A DNA stretch of 38,813 nucleotides. Source: a virus. The stretch lies in IMG/VR virus record IMGVR_UViG_3300034111_000815, positions 1 to 38,813 of that record. One strand, 5' to 3'. Within the stretch, counting starts at the first letter, position 1. Every line of letters begins with the position of its first letter. The translations under genes were made by a program, and so were the position numbers. Below the pieces are notes generated by a model that saw only the letters and a list, made by a program, of their open reading frames with translations, was not told where the DNA came from and did not search any database. Shown here piece after piece: positions 28,610 through 37,451 of this stretch.

Positions 28610-29646
28610 CCTACTTTAGCTCCTAATGTAAATATTTGGTGGTTACCTTCATTAACACCATAAATACGTTTTACTTTTTTAATTAAATAAATACCATCTC
28701 TTTCTGGCAGTTTATCACTTGTTATTTTTGCCCTATCTCCATGATTCATTACAGGTTCTCCAAATGTTTCAACTTCACCCCTATAACCAGTATATTTATT
28801 TTCCTTAATCCATTCTTTAGCAGCAAATTCTAAACTTTTAGAATCCATATTATATTTATGTATAGTTATCTGGTTTCCATCAGGGTCGCCAAACTCAATA
28901 GGATCTGATTTAGTATTATCGGGAAACATTGAAATTGCAACACATTTTAAACGTACATCTTCTTCTCTTTGCCATTCTAAAGTATCGCTATTAATTATAA
29001 CCTCTTCCATTTTAAATTCAGCTTCACTAGTTACACTTGCATCATTAGCAAAACCAACGTGTAAAATGCCATCTCTAAAATAAGAGTATAAACCGTATTC
29101 AGATTTAAGTTTATCTAATATCATGGCAGGAGTAGCATTAATAGCTCTAAAACTACCCAAATCAATATTATCTACAATCTCATATTCAATTCCTTTTGGA
29201 GTTAAACAAAAGTCTAGTAATTCATCTAATTTAACTTTTAACGGTATTGTTTTTGGATGCACTTTTAATTTACTATTAACTTCATCTAAAGCCTTTTTGC
29301 TAGGATAGTTTACAGTCCATTGTTTAAGTAAATACATATCATCTTCGCAGTCCAAAACAGTAGGAACGTTTGAGCCTACCGTTTTAATATATCCGCTAAA
29401 TACTTTTGTAATATTTGGCACATAACCTAAACTAACTTCAATCTTATCTCCACGTCTAAATATTGGATTTTCACCATTAAACAAAGGTAAACCATCAAAT
29501 GTTAATTTTCTAGGTATTACTATTTTACAAGTATCTGTTAAATCTTCATAACTACTTTCAATCTCAATAGAATGTACGAAATCAAAGGTAATATTTCTAC
29601 TAGTACCTTCACTTGTAATTGATATGGAGCATTGGCATTGTAACAT
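28606..29646 (-). CDS. Baseplate hub protein (gpD / late-control-like)
   Basis: A 346-residue protein that fits the hub position between the DUF6046-like protein and the spike. The N-terminal beta domain (FDFVHSIEIESSYEDLTDTC, RGDKIEVSLGY) and the pattern VFSGYIKTVGSNVPTVLDCE are typical of hub proteins of the gp27/gpD type, which form the ring holding the spike. The final part, GDRAKITSDKLPERDGIYLI and a KKVKRIYGVNEG strand, also fits. ATG and stop overlap neighbours. Confidence 0.75.
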   Translation of the reverse strand: MLQCQCSISITSEGTSRNITFDFVHSIEIESSYEDLTDTCKIVIPRKLTFDGLPLFNGENPIFRRGDKIEVSLGYVPNITKVFSGYIKTVGSNVPTVLDCEDDMYLLKQWTVNYPSKKALDEVNSKLKVHPKTIPLKVKLDELLDFCLTPKGIEYEIVDNIDLGSFRAINATPAMILDKLKSEYGLYSYFRDGILHVGFANDASVTSEAEFKMEEVIINSDTLEWQREEDVRLKCVAISMFPDNTKSDPIEFGDPDGNQITIHKYNMDSKSLEFAAKEWIKENKYTGYRGEVETFGEPVMNHGDRAKITSDKLPERDGIYLIKKVKRIYGVNEGNHQIFTLGAKVG

Positions 29647-30323
29647 TAAAACATACTTCTTTGAGTAAATATATCCTTTTTAGTATTAGTAGAACTTAAT
29701 TCTATTGTGCTATCTGATAGCATATTAATTTCAACATCAATAATATTTCTTGCACCTTCACGCTGCCCAACTGTATAAGATTCAACTGCCACACTACTAA
29801 TTAACCACTCATTTAAAAAGTTACATGATACCGGTAAAGATACTGGCGCTTTTAAATAAGCTACTAAACTATTTAATTGATTTATGTCAGGTCTTTGATT
29901 TGCAGTATCACCAACAATAACACCTTTTAAATTAATCACAAAATCTCCTTCACTCATAAACTCTTTAACTGTTCCATTTTGTCCAGCAATAGCAGTCTTA
30001 ACTATGTTCTTAGTTTGATTAACTGTTATTAAAGCAGTTTCAAAAACAAATGGAGCATCCAATATAACACTACCACCTCCAAACTCTTTACTTGCTGTAT
30101 AAGTTACTTTGTTACCAACCGAACAGTTAAAACTAAACATATCAAAAGTAGGAATACCAAATTTACTAGATTTAGTTAAATCACTATCAAATTGTTCGTT
30201 TTCTATTTCAGTTTCATTAACTTTAAAAAACTTAGGTTTAATTAAAGCCCCTCCAACTCCTTTTAATATAAGTTTGGATTGATTTACTACATTTTCTGGT
30301 GTTATATAATTTAATCTTAGCAT
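29646..30323 (-). CDS. Tail protein of Bacteroidetes phages (DUF6046-like)
   Basis: A 225-residue beta-rich protein after the tape measure. Marks are the middle segment KEFMSEGDFVINLKGVIVGD and the following RPDINQLNSLVAYLKAPVSL, then SVAVESYTVGQREGARNIID, which fit the DUF6046 family seen at this place in Bacteroidetes contractile phages. It takes the role of the hub adaptor between tube and baseplate in other phages, by position. TAATG couplings lie on both sides. Confidence 0.6.
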   Translation of the reverse strand: MLRLNYITPENVVNQSKLILKGVGGALIKPKFFKVNETEIENEQFDSDLTKSSKFGIPTFDMFSFNCSVGNKVTYTASKEFGGGSVILDAPFVFETALITVNQTKNIVKTAIAGQNGTVKEFMSEGDFVINLKGVIVGDTANQRPDINQLNSLVAYLKAPVSLPVSCNFLNEWLISSVAVESYTVGQREGARNIIDVEINMLSDSTIELSSTNTKKDIFTQRSMF

Positions 30324-31849
30324 TATGTCATTGCTGTTAAATTAGCATCATTAACCGCTTCTAGTAATGCTTTGCTAACCATTTCTTTAATCTTTGCAGT
30401 TCCTTCTGTTAAATTAGTAGTTTGCACATTTAAACTCTCTACTAATTTTGTAATATTAATTGTTAAACTTTGCGGTCTTTGTCCCGTAACTTCTGTGCCT
30501 GTTCCTAATGATTTAGAACCACCTCCACCACCTAAAGCACCAGCTCCACCTATTGAACCACCTAATGAAGATAAATCTCCGCCTGATAATTCATTTTTAT
30601 CTTTATTAAAACTATCTTTGCCTTTTTTCATACCAATAGCAGCAGATTTTAATTGTAATCCTGCTGCATCGGTTAATTGCTTTAAACCTTCTTTTCTATT
30701 TCCAGTTATAACATTCCAAACACCTTTAAAAGTTAAGACTAATGCCTGTCCTAATGTTTTAATTTGTTCGATAAATGAATAAATAGTTTCTCTAAATCCA
30801 CTAAAACTATTCCATAAATAAGAAACACCCTCTATCAATAAAGCTATCCATCCAATAATAGGAACTGCTTTTATAGCTGCTCCAATGCCACGAATACCTC
30901 TCGATACCCATGTCGTGGCAATAGCTGTTTTACTCATACCCATAGCCATAGCTCTTTGAGCAACTGCAAAATGATAGCTTTGTAAAGTGGCAAATTTTAA
31001 TTTTAAATAATAAGACCCCCACAATATTAATCCCATTTTAATTAATGGAAATAATGTTTTTAGAACATCTATTAAACTAGAAAAAACTTTAACTACTTTT
31101 ATAATTACTGGCAATAATTCAGTACCAATAGATACCTTTAATCTTTGCCAACTTGCATCTAATCTATTTAAGTTAGCTTGTAAACTTTCAGATGCTCCTG
31201 CTGCTTGTTTGCCAAATCTTTTTTCTAATTCATTACCAAATTTAGGTAAAAACTCAGATGCAACTAATTCTCCTTTTTGCATCATTTTACCTAATTGAGC
31301 AGTAGTAACTCCCATTGCTTTAGCAGCTATTTGAAAAGCACCAGGAATACGTTCTCCTAATTGTCCTCTTAATTCTTCAGCACTAACAGTTCCTTTACTC
31401 ATCATTTGACCTAAAGCTAAAAAAGAACCTTCAGTTTGTTCACCACTTAACCCCATTACGGTAGCAGCTTCTGAAACTTGTTTAAAAACTTTATTACCCT
31501 TTTCTCCTGCTAATGCAGTACCCATTAAAGCCCCTGAAAATGTTTTATACCCAGAATAAGCAGCGTTAATATCTAATCCTAATCTATCTACTTGTTCATT
31601 TAAAAACTTTATATTTTTAGCGTCCCCTGTAGCTTTAATAGCGTTTTCTAATGATTGAAATTTAGCAGTTGTTTGAACTATATCTTTAATAGCAAACCCA
31701 GCACCTAAACCAGCAAACACACTCCCCGCCAATTGCTTTATGTTACTCATAGAACTATCAAGTTTCTTAGTTTCAACTAATGCCCCCTGCATAGTTTTAC
31801 TAAATAAATCCTTTAGTCTAAGTGTATATTCTAGGTTGTTACTCGCCAT
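30323..31849 (-). CDS. Tape measure protein
   Basis: A 508-residue protein. The region about 60-220 carries the family's conserved tape-measure domain (GLSGEQTEGSFLALGQMMSK, EELRGQLGERIPGAFQIAAK). Two or three hydrophobic helices follow (around 235-345), then a helical and Gly-rich stretch GGSIGGAGALGGGGGSK. Tape measure length sets tail length; 508 residues imply a short tail, perhaps 70-80 nm by the usual 1.5 angstrom per residue. It follows the frameshifted chaperone pair as expected. Confidence 0.88.
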   Translation of the reverse strand: MASNNLEYTLRLKDLFSKTMQGALVETKKLDSSMSNIKQLAGSVFAGLGAGFAIKDIVQTTAKFQSLENAIKATGDAKNIKFLNEQVDRLGLDINAAYSGYKTFSGALMGTALAGEKGNKVFKQVSEAATVMGLSGEQTEGSFLALGQMMSKGTVSAEELRGQLGERIPGAFQIAAKAMGVTTAQLGKMMQKGELVASEFLPKFGNELEKRFGKQAAGASESLQANLNRLDASWQRLKVSIGTELLPVIIKVVKVFSSLIDVLKTLFPLIKMGLILWGSYYLKLKFATLQSYHFAVAQRAMAMGMSKTAIATTWVSRGIRGIGAAIKAVPIIGWIALLIEGVSYLWNSFSGFRETIYSFIEQIKTLGQALVLTFKGVWNVITGNRKEGLKQLTDAAGLQLKSAAIGMKKGKDSFNKDKNELSGGDLSSLGGSIGGAGALGGGGGSKSLGTGTEVTGQRPQSLTINITKLVESLNVQTTNLTEGTAKIKEMVSKALLEAVNDANLTAMT

Positions 31850-32024
31850 CTTTTTTGTCTATTCTCGTTCCGTTATATTTCAAACAATAATCCATTTCAG
31901 ATACTCTTTTAGCCCATTGGCTATCTGATAAAGTTTCTGGATTCTCTCTATAAAAAAAGCGGATAAGTGCGTTATTTCTTGCTATCTCATCCGCTTCTAT
32001 TTGTTTCTTATAAAACTCTAATTT
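31839..32024 (-). CDS. Tail assembly chaperone, -1 frameshift extension (T part)
   Basis: Reading from an A9 run (32030-32022), a -1 slip enters a frame of 61 residues beginning KLEFYKKQIEADEIARNNAL and ending RIDKKDGE, with stop TAA at 31841-31839. The slippery site is T-TTA-AAA followed by A-AAA-AAA, directly before the zero-frame stop at 32018. The product would be a 170-residue fusion, the GT form of tail assembly chaperones that coat the tape measure. Location just before the tape measure and the slippery run make this convincing. This frame has no start codon of its own. Confidence 0.8.
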   Translation of the reverse strand, partial: KLEFYKKQIEADEIARNNALIRFFYRENPETLSDSQWAKRVSEMDYCLKYNGTRIDKKDGE

Positions 32025-32350
32025 TTTTTTAAAGTTGCTTGTTGTACTTTTAATAATTCAACTACTCCTAATCCTGCACTTTCAATAGCATCATCATTTT
32101 CAGTAACTAATTTCAATTCATCTCCACCGATATATAAAGCATTTAAACAAGCTACTACAGCCCTATCAAACTTATCTTGAGATACTAATTTACCTACTAA
32201 AGAACGTGTGCTTTTGTCTGGTTTTTTAAGAAAAATAGTTGCTGTTTTATCTTCATCATCCGTGTCTAAATAAACAACCATTTCTCTTACTTTACCATGT
32301 GTTTGTTTAAGTTTTTCAAATTCTAATTTTAATTCTGTTTCTGTTTTCAT
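32018..32350 (-). CDS. Tail assembly chaperone, zero-frame product (G part)
   Basis: A 110-residue protein starting MKTETELKLEFEKLKQTHGK, alpha-beta with an acidic middle and ending VELLKVQQATLKKN. It lies between tube and tape measure. Together with the frameshift extension at 31839-32024 it makes the two-product chaperone set of tailed phages, so the ratio of short to long form is set at the A-run. Confidence 0.75.
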   Translation of the reverse strand: MKTETELKLEFEKLKQTHGKVREMVVYLDTDDEDKTATIFLKKPDKSTRSLVGKLVSQDKFDRAVVACLNALYIGGDELKLVTENDDAIESAGLGVVELLKVQQATLKKN

Positions 32351-32372
32351 ATTTGTAATTTTTAAGGTACTA

Positions 32373-32380
32373 CAAATATA
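32373..32380 (-). promoter_or_regulatory. Possible -7 box (TATATTTG) before the chaperone gene
   Basis: CAAATATA on the plus strand in the 41-base gap between tube and chaperone genes. No good -33 partner was found. Confidence 0.3.
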
Positions 32381-32391
32381 ACAAAAATAAA

Positions 32392-32820
32392 TTATAAATA
32401 TTGAATATGTGAAATAATTAATTCTAATTCTACTGGTATTGAAGTATCTCCACTTGATGAGGCTCTTTTGTTATTCATAAAACGAACGTTCTTTAAAACG
32501 TGTTTACGAGTAACTAATGCAGCATCTACATACATAACTACTATGTCAAATTCAGGAATATCTTGGATGCGACCTTGTGGGGCTACCGTTTGAATATTCT
32601 CTAATTCCTCCATTAAAATAGTCATCTTTGCAGTAGGTTCGATTTTACCATATCCACGAGATACTGGAAAACGTCCAGCCCCGTAAATATTCTCCATACC
32701 TTGCTTTTCTTCGTATTCAATATTAGTGATACCTATAATTGGTAAACCTAAAACGTTTACAATTATATCTGCCCACTCGTATGATTTTCCGTTAATTAAC
32801 GGTACTATTGGATATGCCAT
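32392..32820 (-). CDS. Tail tube protein
   Basis: A 142-residue protein starting MAYPIVPLINGKSYEWADII, with the tube-fold strand pattern (IGITNIEYEEKQGMENIYGA, GYGKIEPTAKMTILMEEL). It directly follows the sheath gene, the standard order in contractile tails. It stacks as hexameric rings inside the sheath. There is no enzyme motif. The call is from gene order plus the beta-strand arrangement. Confidence 0.78.
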   Translation of the reverse strand: MAYPIVPLINGKSYEWADIIVNVLGLPIIGITNIEYEEKQGMENIYGAGRFPVSRGYGKIEPTAKMTILMEELENIQTVAPQGRIQDIPEFDIVVMYVDAALVTRKHVLKNVRFMNNKRASSSGDTSIPVELELIISHIQYL

Positions 32821-32833
32821 GTCTTAATATATT

Positions 32834-34381
32834 TTAAATTGTTAATGCAAAACCAATATTTACAGTAATTGTATCTGCTACACCTACTGGTATTAATTTT
32901 ACAGCTATTGTTAATTCATTATCAGTTAATACATCTTGTGATGGATCAATAGTTACGCTAAAATCAGATAATTCAAAATCTCTTTGCATTACTTCTAAAC
33001 TTCTATCACAAAGTGAGTTAAAAAATCCTATTGTATCTTCAGATAAAGTACCATCTGCATTAACTACTAATGGACTAGCTAAACTAGGTAATAAAGCAGC
33101 TCTTAATCCTCTGATAGCCTTATCAATTACTCTATTGTTATACACATAAGTATAATCAGAAGTTAAAGCAATAGATGTATTTGGTTTTGTAAAATAAGAA
33201 CCTGTTCTTCCTACATACTTTTTAACATAGTTATAACCAAAGTTTTCTAAGTTTACAATACTTCCATCTGATAAAGATGTATATAAAGTTCCATTAGCAA
33301 ATGCTAAAACATCGTATTCAGCAGCAGCTACATTAAATTTAGCTACCCATGCAATGCTTTCGTTTACTTTTGCTAAGGCGATAGCACCCAATTGAGTACC
33401 CATACTACCAATACTTTTACCAGTTGCTTTAAATAATTTAAAACCTAAATTATCTCCATCTTGACCGATTGAAACACTTACATTTTTATTACTTAATAGT
33501 TTTAAGTTTGCTAAAGTTGTTAAATCAGCTGTTCCACTAATTTCAGCTTGATAAACAACAGATGAAATAGTTTTATGATTAGTTTCTAAAGCATCTAAAA
33601 CCGCTTGTAAAGTTGTAGTTTGGCTTGTAGCAAATGGAGTAGTTTTTTGATAAATACCTAATTGCTTAATTTCACCTTGTGCAAAGTTTTGCATAGTTGT
33701 TACACTTGCAAATGTTGTAGCATCCGCAGTAGCGTAAACACCAACATACAATTTACCTTTTGGTTGTATTCTAAAGAACTCAGAAATATGATAGTGCATA
33801 ATATCTAATTCTGAAGCTACACCTGCAACTACATTTTGTGTTAATGTTCCAGCAAAAGCACCTGTAATAGTTCTTACATAAGGAGTACCACTATTTAAAA
33901 ATACACCTTGATTTTTTGGAGCTGTAATAGTTACCGTTGCTGTATTTGCAACTGCACTAAATCCATGTGTTGGAGTACCTAAGTTAATCTCTGCTGCAAT
34001 TCTAGTAGCACTTGTTGAAGTTGAAACCGCATCTGCTGTAACTGCTGTAAAATTACATAAAGTAACCGTACCATTGGCAGATTTAGATGGAGTTGGATTT
34101 GTACTATCAATAATAGCACAAGTTAATTTATAAGTATCACCTGCTGTAAATTTAGTAGTACATAAATCAGTTGCCGTACTAGCTGTTGCATCGGATGAAT
34201 CATCTAATATTCCAAGATTTTCAGCATCTTCAATAGAATAAATTACTTTAATTCTATCAGATGCTCCAAATCCACTTGGCAAAGTAGCAGAGTAGAATAA
34301 AGCTCCAGATATATAATCTGTTCCAGCTAATGGTCTACCTAAACCGCCTTGTCCCTTGTTAAATATAACGTCGTTTGCCAT
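32834..34381 (-). CDS. Tail sheath protein
   Basis: A 515-residue protein starting MANDVIFNKGQGGLGRPLAG, with an inserted variable beta domain (about 80-190, rich in Thr/Ala/Val) and the sheath C-terminal pattern: VKKYVGRTGSYFTKPNTSIA, then NNRVIDKAIRGLRAALLPSL and the last strand-helix segment, which wraps onto neighbouring subunits. The length fits Bacteroidetes contractile phages (DUF2586-type sheath). It shows that the tail contracts. Confidence 0.82.
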   Translation of the reverse strand: MANDVIFNKGQGGLGRPLAGTDYISGALFYSATLPSGFGASDRIKVIYSIEDAENLGILDDSSDATASTATDLCTTKFTAGDTYKLTCAIIDSTNPTPSKSANGTVTLCNFTAVTADAVSTSTSATRIAAEINLGTPTHGFSAVANTATVTITAPKNQGVFLNSGTPYVRTITGAFAGTLTQNVVAGVASELDIMHYHISEFFRIQPKGKLYVGVYATADATTFASVTTMQNFAQGEIKQLGIYQKTTPFATSQTTTLQAVLDALETNHKTISSVVYQAEISGTADLTTLANLKLLSNKNVSVSIGQDGDNLGFKLFKATGKSIGSMGTQLGAIALAKVNESIAWVAKFNVAAAEYDVLAFANGTLYTSLSDGSIVNLENFGYNYVKKYVGRTGSYFTKPNTSIALTSDYTYVYNNRVIDKAIRGLRAALLPSLASPLVVNADGTLSEDTIGFFNSLCDRSLEVMQRDFELSDFSVTIDPSQDVLTDNELTIAVKLIPVGVADTITVNIGFALTI

Positions 34382-34399
34382 TTATAATATTTTAAATTG

Positions 34400-34615
34400 T
34401 TATTTTTTCTTTTTTGGTTTATTTTCAGATACTTCTTCAGATACTTCATTTTTTACAACAAATAATTCTAATTTATTGCTTTTAGCGTATTCTTCTACAT
34501 TTGAAATTTCACTTTCATTTTCTAAGAAAAACACCGCTTTATTACTTGTTACTAAAACAATACTATGCCCATCGACATCATGTTTAACTAACTCTTTTGC
34601 CTGTTTTAAATCCAT
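34400..34615 (-). CDS. Small structural-operon protein, 71 aa
   Basis: Begins MDLKQAKELVKHDVDGHSIV; an alpha-beta domain is followed by an acidic linker and a KKKK tail. Small proteins of this kind occur between capsid and sheath genes in Mu-like phages. The role is unknown. Confidence 0.55.
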   Translation of the reverse strand: MDLKQAKELVKHDVDGHSIVLVTSNKAVFFLENESEISNVEEYAKSNKLELFVVKNEVSEEVSENKPKKKK

Positions 34616-34674
34616 TTTTTAAGGGTATTATATAAAGGTGTGGCTTTTTAGTTCCACACCCTTAAAGATTAATA

Positions 34675-35604
34675 TTAGTTAGCTTGTACGATAGCTACGA
34701 TACCGGTTTGAGATGTACGCATTTTAGATGCGCCAAAGTTTTGTAAAGCTGATAAAATAGAACCATAGTAAGCAGGATCGTTTTCGTTTACAAATACATC
34801 TGCACTTCCTTTTGCTTTTGCAACAAATGAAGGGTGGTAAGCTAAACAAGCTAAATTATCAGTAGAAGCAGGCGAACTAGGCGCACCAGTTGCATCACTA
34901 ACAGTTTTTAATACTGGAGTACCTGTATTATCATAAACAACTACTGTTGAACGAATCATAATATCAAAACCATGAATACGGTTTACAACACCAGAAGGTA
35001 AAGCAGATTGACCGTAAGAATCCATTCTGTAAACATCTTGGATAGCTAATAACTGACCGTTATAGATAGAAGATGGCATTAATAAAATACGTCCTTCTTG
35101 TGGTACGTTTGCAGCATCTAAAATTCCTTTTGCAGTTAAAATATCAGCTAAAGTAATTGCTAAACGAGTAGATGTAGCAGATGGAGCTAATGCAGAAGAT
35201 ACAGCAGAACCAGTTGTTTTAACAAAAGTTCCTGCACCTGCTGGTGCCCATTTGTATAAAGCGTGGTTAGTAATAACTTCTTCTAAAGTGTTTAATTGTT
35301 GGTTTAAAACACTCATACGCTTATCATAAGAGATATAAGATGTTTCTTGACCTCTTTCAATATGGATAGGCTCTACATAGTAAGTGTCCATTGAATAAGT
35401 TAATTCGCTATCAGTTCTTTGTGAAATTGTAGCAGGGAATGAACCTAAGTTTTTAGAAATAGTTGGATTTGCTCCAGCTTGTGGAACATGAACTGTTTTG
35501 TAATTTACAAATCCATCGTGATTTACTGCACGATTAATAATTGCGTTGTTTTTGAAAAGGTTCTCTTGAATATCTGATAACCATTGTTCTCTGTCTAATG
35601 CCAT
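34675..35604 (-). CDS. Major capsid protein
   Basis: A 309-residue protein starting MALDREQWLSDIQENLFKNN. It has features of HK97-fold capsid proteins of the Mu-like/Bacteroidetes type: an N-terminal helical arm, an E-loop-like strand (YKTVHVPQAGANPTISKNLG), SELTYSMDTYYVEPIHIERG followed by a spine helix (RMSVLNQQLNTLEEVITNHA), and P-domain strands (GRILLMPSSIYNG, FDIMIRSTVVVY). It follows the protease/scaffold gene and a small secreted-type protein, and precedes the tail genes. Confidence 0.85.
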   Translation of the reverse strand: MALDREQWLSDIQENLFKNNAIINRAVNHDGFVNYKTVHVPQAGANPTISKNLGSFPATISQRTDSELTYSMDTYYVEPIHIERGQETSYISYDKRMSVLNQQLNTLEEVITNHALYKWAPAGAGTFVKTTGSAVSSALAPSATSTRLAITLADILTAKGILDAANVPQEGRILLMPSSIYNGQLLAIQDVYRMDSYGQSALPSGVVNRIHGFDIMIRSTVVVYDNTGTPVLKTVSDATGAPSSPASTDNLACLAYHPSFVAKAKGSADVFVNENDPAYYGSILSALQNFGASKMRTSQTGIVAIVQAN

Positions 35605-35641
35605 GATTTTTAGTTTTTAAGTTTATTGTTTTTTGTTTTTA

Positions 35642-36034
35642 TTAATCTACTTGTTGTTTAACACCCATTGGATAAAAATTAGTGCCGTTGTATAAAAATG
35701 CTTGTGTCCAAGTTTTACCAGATACTCCTGTTACTGCTGGAGCAACTACTGAACCTGCAAAAGTTGTAACCTCTGTTGCAGTTGTTTTAACAGCTACTAA
35801 AAGAATAGCACCTGCTTTTAATGAACTAGCAGCAGTGATTGATAATGTAGCCGCTGCCGTTAATGTAGGAGCTGACATAACCGCCATTTGATTTGAAATA
35901 GTAACTGCAACAGTTCCAGATGCTGCTGCTGTAAAAGTTTGAGCTGCACCAAATGGGTAGTTAATTACTTTAGTTGTTTGAGCATTAATAGATACTACTG
36001 CTAAAATTGCTAAAATTGATAGGATTTTTTTCAT
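35642..36034 (-). CDS. Signal-peptide protein in the capsid module, 130 aa
   Basis: Residues 1-19 (MKKILSILAILAVVSINAQ) form a typical signal peptide with a likely cut after Ala18. The mature part is Ala/Thr/Val/Ser-rich and beta-like, ending WTQAFLYNGTNFYPMGVKQQ. It lies between protease and capsid, where a decoration or scaffold protein would be expected. A signal sequence in that place is odd; it may instead be a hydrophobic capsid-binding end. Function is unresolved. Confidence 0.6.
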   Translation of the reverse strand: MKKILSILAILAVVSINAQTTKVINYPFGAAQTFTAAASGTVAVTISNQMAVMSAPTLTAAATLSITAASSLKAGAILLVAVKTTATEVTTFAGSVVAPAVTGVSGKTWTQAFLYNGTNFYPMGVKQQVD

Positions 36035-36040
36035 TTGTTT

Positions 36041-37141
36041 TTATTTTTTATAAAATTGGTTATACATTTCAGTGTAAATTTCTGGAGTTTCATTTTTGAT
36101 TTTTACTAATCCGTTTGGATCTTTTTTCTCCCAGTCACGAATTGTCCAGTCTTTACGTTCTTCATTTTTAGCTACATTTTTAACATCAAATACTTTTACA
36201 GCATCTTTAACGTTATTAATTTTGCTAATCATATTAGCTACAAATTCAAAGTTGTTTTTAGCCATTTCAATAGTAGAATCTTTTTCAGTTTCTAAAATCT
36301 TTTTTGCTTTAATGGCATTTTCAACTAACTCAATAGCTTTAGTTTCTAATTCTTTTGCAGCTAATTCTTTAGCTTCATTTTCTTTAGCTTCGTTAGCATA
36401 TACGATAGCTTTTAATCTATCAACTTCTGCTTGTAACTCAGCATTTTTAATATCCTTTTCTTCAATAGCAGAAACAATAGTTTCTTCACTTGCTTCATTG
36501 GATAGTTTCAATACATTTTGTATTTTTTCCATGTTTGGTTTGTTTATGATTTTATTATAAATTATGGCCATATTACTAAGGCTTTCTGATTTACTAACTT
36601 TGTATTTTTTTACACTTGTAACAACTTCATCTACTAAACCCATGCTTAACGCTTCATTAGCACCTAACCACGTTTCCTTATCCATCATTACAGATATTTC
36701 TTCTGGAGATTGTTTTGTTCTATTGCTTAAAATAGTAACTAATGTATCTTTAACTAAATCTAAAACAGCAGTATCATTACCACCACTAGGATTATGTAAC
36801 ATTAAAGTTCCAAAATCTGCCATGTAACACTTTTTGCCTGCCATAGCAATAACGCCACTAATACTAGCAGCTAAACCATCTATATAGGTATCACAAGGTA
36901 CTTTTGAATTAAGGATAGCAGAAACAATAGAATAACCATCTAATACGGAGCCACCGATAGAGTTAATTCGTACCTTAATTTTACTACATTTATCTTGTAA
37001 ATACTGCATTTCATAAGCAAAAGCACTTCCTGAAATACCACTTACATAGTTTCCACTAGCATCAACTGAATCCCCTATTTGACTATAAAGTAAAATAGTT
37101 GCTTCATCTTCACTAATATTTTTAATGTACTTAAAGTTCAT
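36041..37141 (-). CDS. ClpP-like prohead protease with C-terminal scaffold domain
   Basis: A 366-residue protein. Residues 15-190 are a ClpP/S49-type peptidase: RINSIGGSV (58-66) oxyanion region, catalytic Ser93 in DGLAASISG, His116 in MLHNPSG, and a closing GLVDEV. Residues about 205-330 are a long Glu/Lys/Ala-rich coiled coil, followed by a C-terminal helix (IYTEMYNQFYKK), as expected for a scaffold that is cut from the protease during capsid maturation. It is the first gene of the late leftward operon. Confidence 0.87.
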   Translation of the reverse strand: MNFKYIKNISEDEATILLYSQIGDSVDASGNYVSGISGSAFAYEMQYLQDKCSKIKVRINSIGGSVLDGYSIVSAILNSKVPCDTYIDGLAASISGVIAMAGKKCYMADFGTLMLHNPSGGNDTAVLDLVKDTLVTILSNRTKQSPEEISVMMDKETWLGANEALSMGLVDEVVTSVKKYKVSKSESLSNMAIIYNKIINKPNMEKIQNVLKLSNEASEETIVSAIEEKDIKNAELQAEVDRLKAIVYANEAKENEAKELAAKELETKAIELVENAIKAKKILETEKDSTIEMAKNNFEFVANMISKINNVKDAVKVFDVKNVAKNEERKDWTIRDWEKKDPNGLVKIKNETPEIYTEMYNQFYKK

Positions 37142-37158
37142 AATACAAAATTAATTAC

Positions 37159-37166
37159 TATATTTG
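37159..37166 (+). promoter_or_regulatory. Possible -7 box (TATATTTG) for the two plus-strand genes
   Basis: Lies 29 bases before the ATG at 37196, in the divergent gap with the protease gene. No TTG at the -33 distance was seen. Confidence 0.4.
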
Positions 37167-37195
37167 CCTTAAAACTGTTATTGTTACTATAAATT

Positions 37196-37450
37196 ATGGG
37201 TAGAAAAAACAATGAAGATGATGTACGTGTAAAAATGCTATCTTATGGAGTTAGATTAACGTGCTATGTTAGTGGAGCTAAAAAGAATAGATTTTTATTA
37301 GATCAAATAAAAAGAGATTTAGGCGAAGGTGAATTGATAAAAAATATTTTAGATATTCATTACGCTATTGTTGACGAAATACCCGAATTTAAAGAAAAAG
37401 AGCATACAGAATTAAAAAAATACCTAATAGATAAAATTAAACTTAAATAA
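37196..37450 (+). CDS. Small basic protein, 84 aa
   Basis: Begins MGRKNNEDDVRVKMLSYGVR; a basic N-terminal half (KKNRFLLDQIKRD) is followed by an acidic/basic helical C-terminus. It may be a small DNA-binding regulator, but no motif settles this. It stands divergent from the protease gene and one base ahead of the secreted protein gene, in an isolated plus-strand pair inside a minus-strand region. Confidence 0.55.
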   Translation: MGRKNNEDDVRVKMLSYGVRLTCYVSGAKKNRFLLDQIKRDLGEGELIKNILDIHYAIVDEIPEFKEKEHTELKKYLIDKIKLK

Positions 37451-37451
37451 T

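Noticed and set aside
30372-30782. Long plus-strand frame inside the tape measure gene
   Set aside because: Antisense shadow of a clear tape measure protein; Pro/Ser-rich with no start context.
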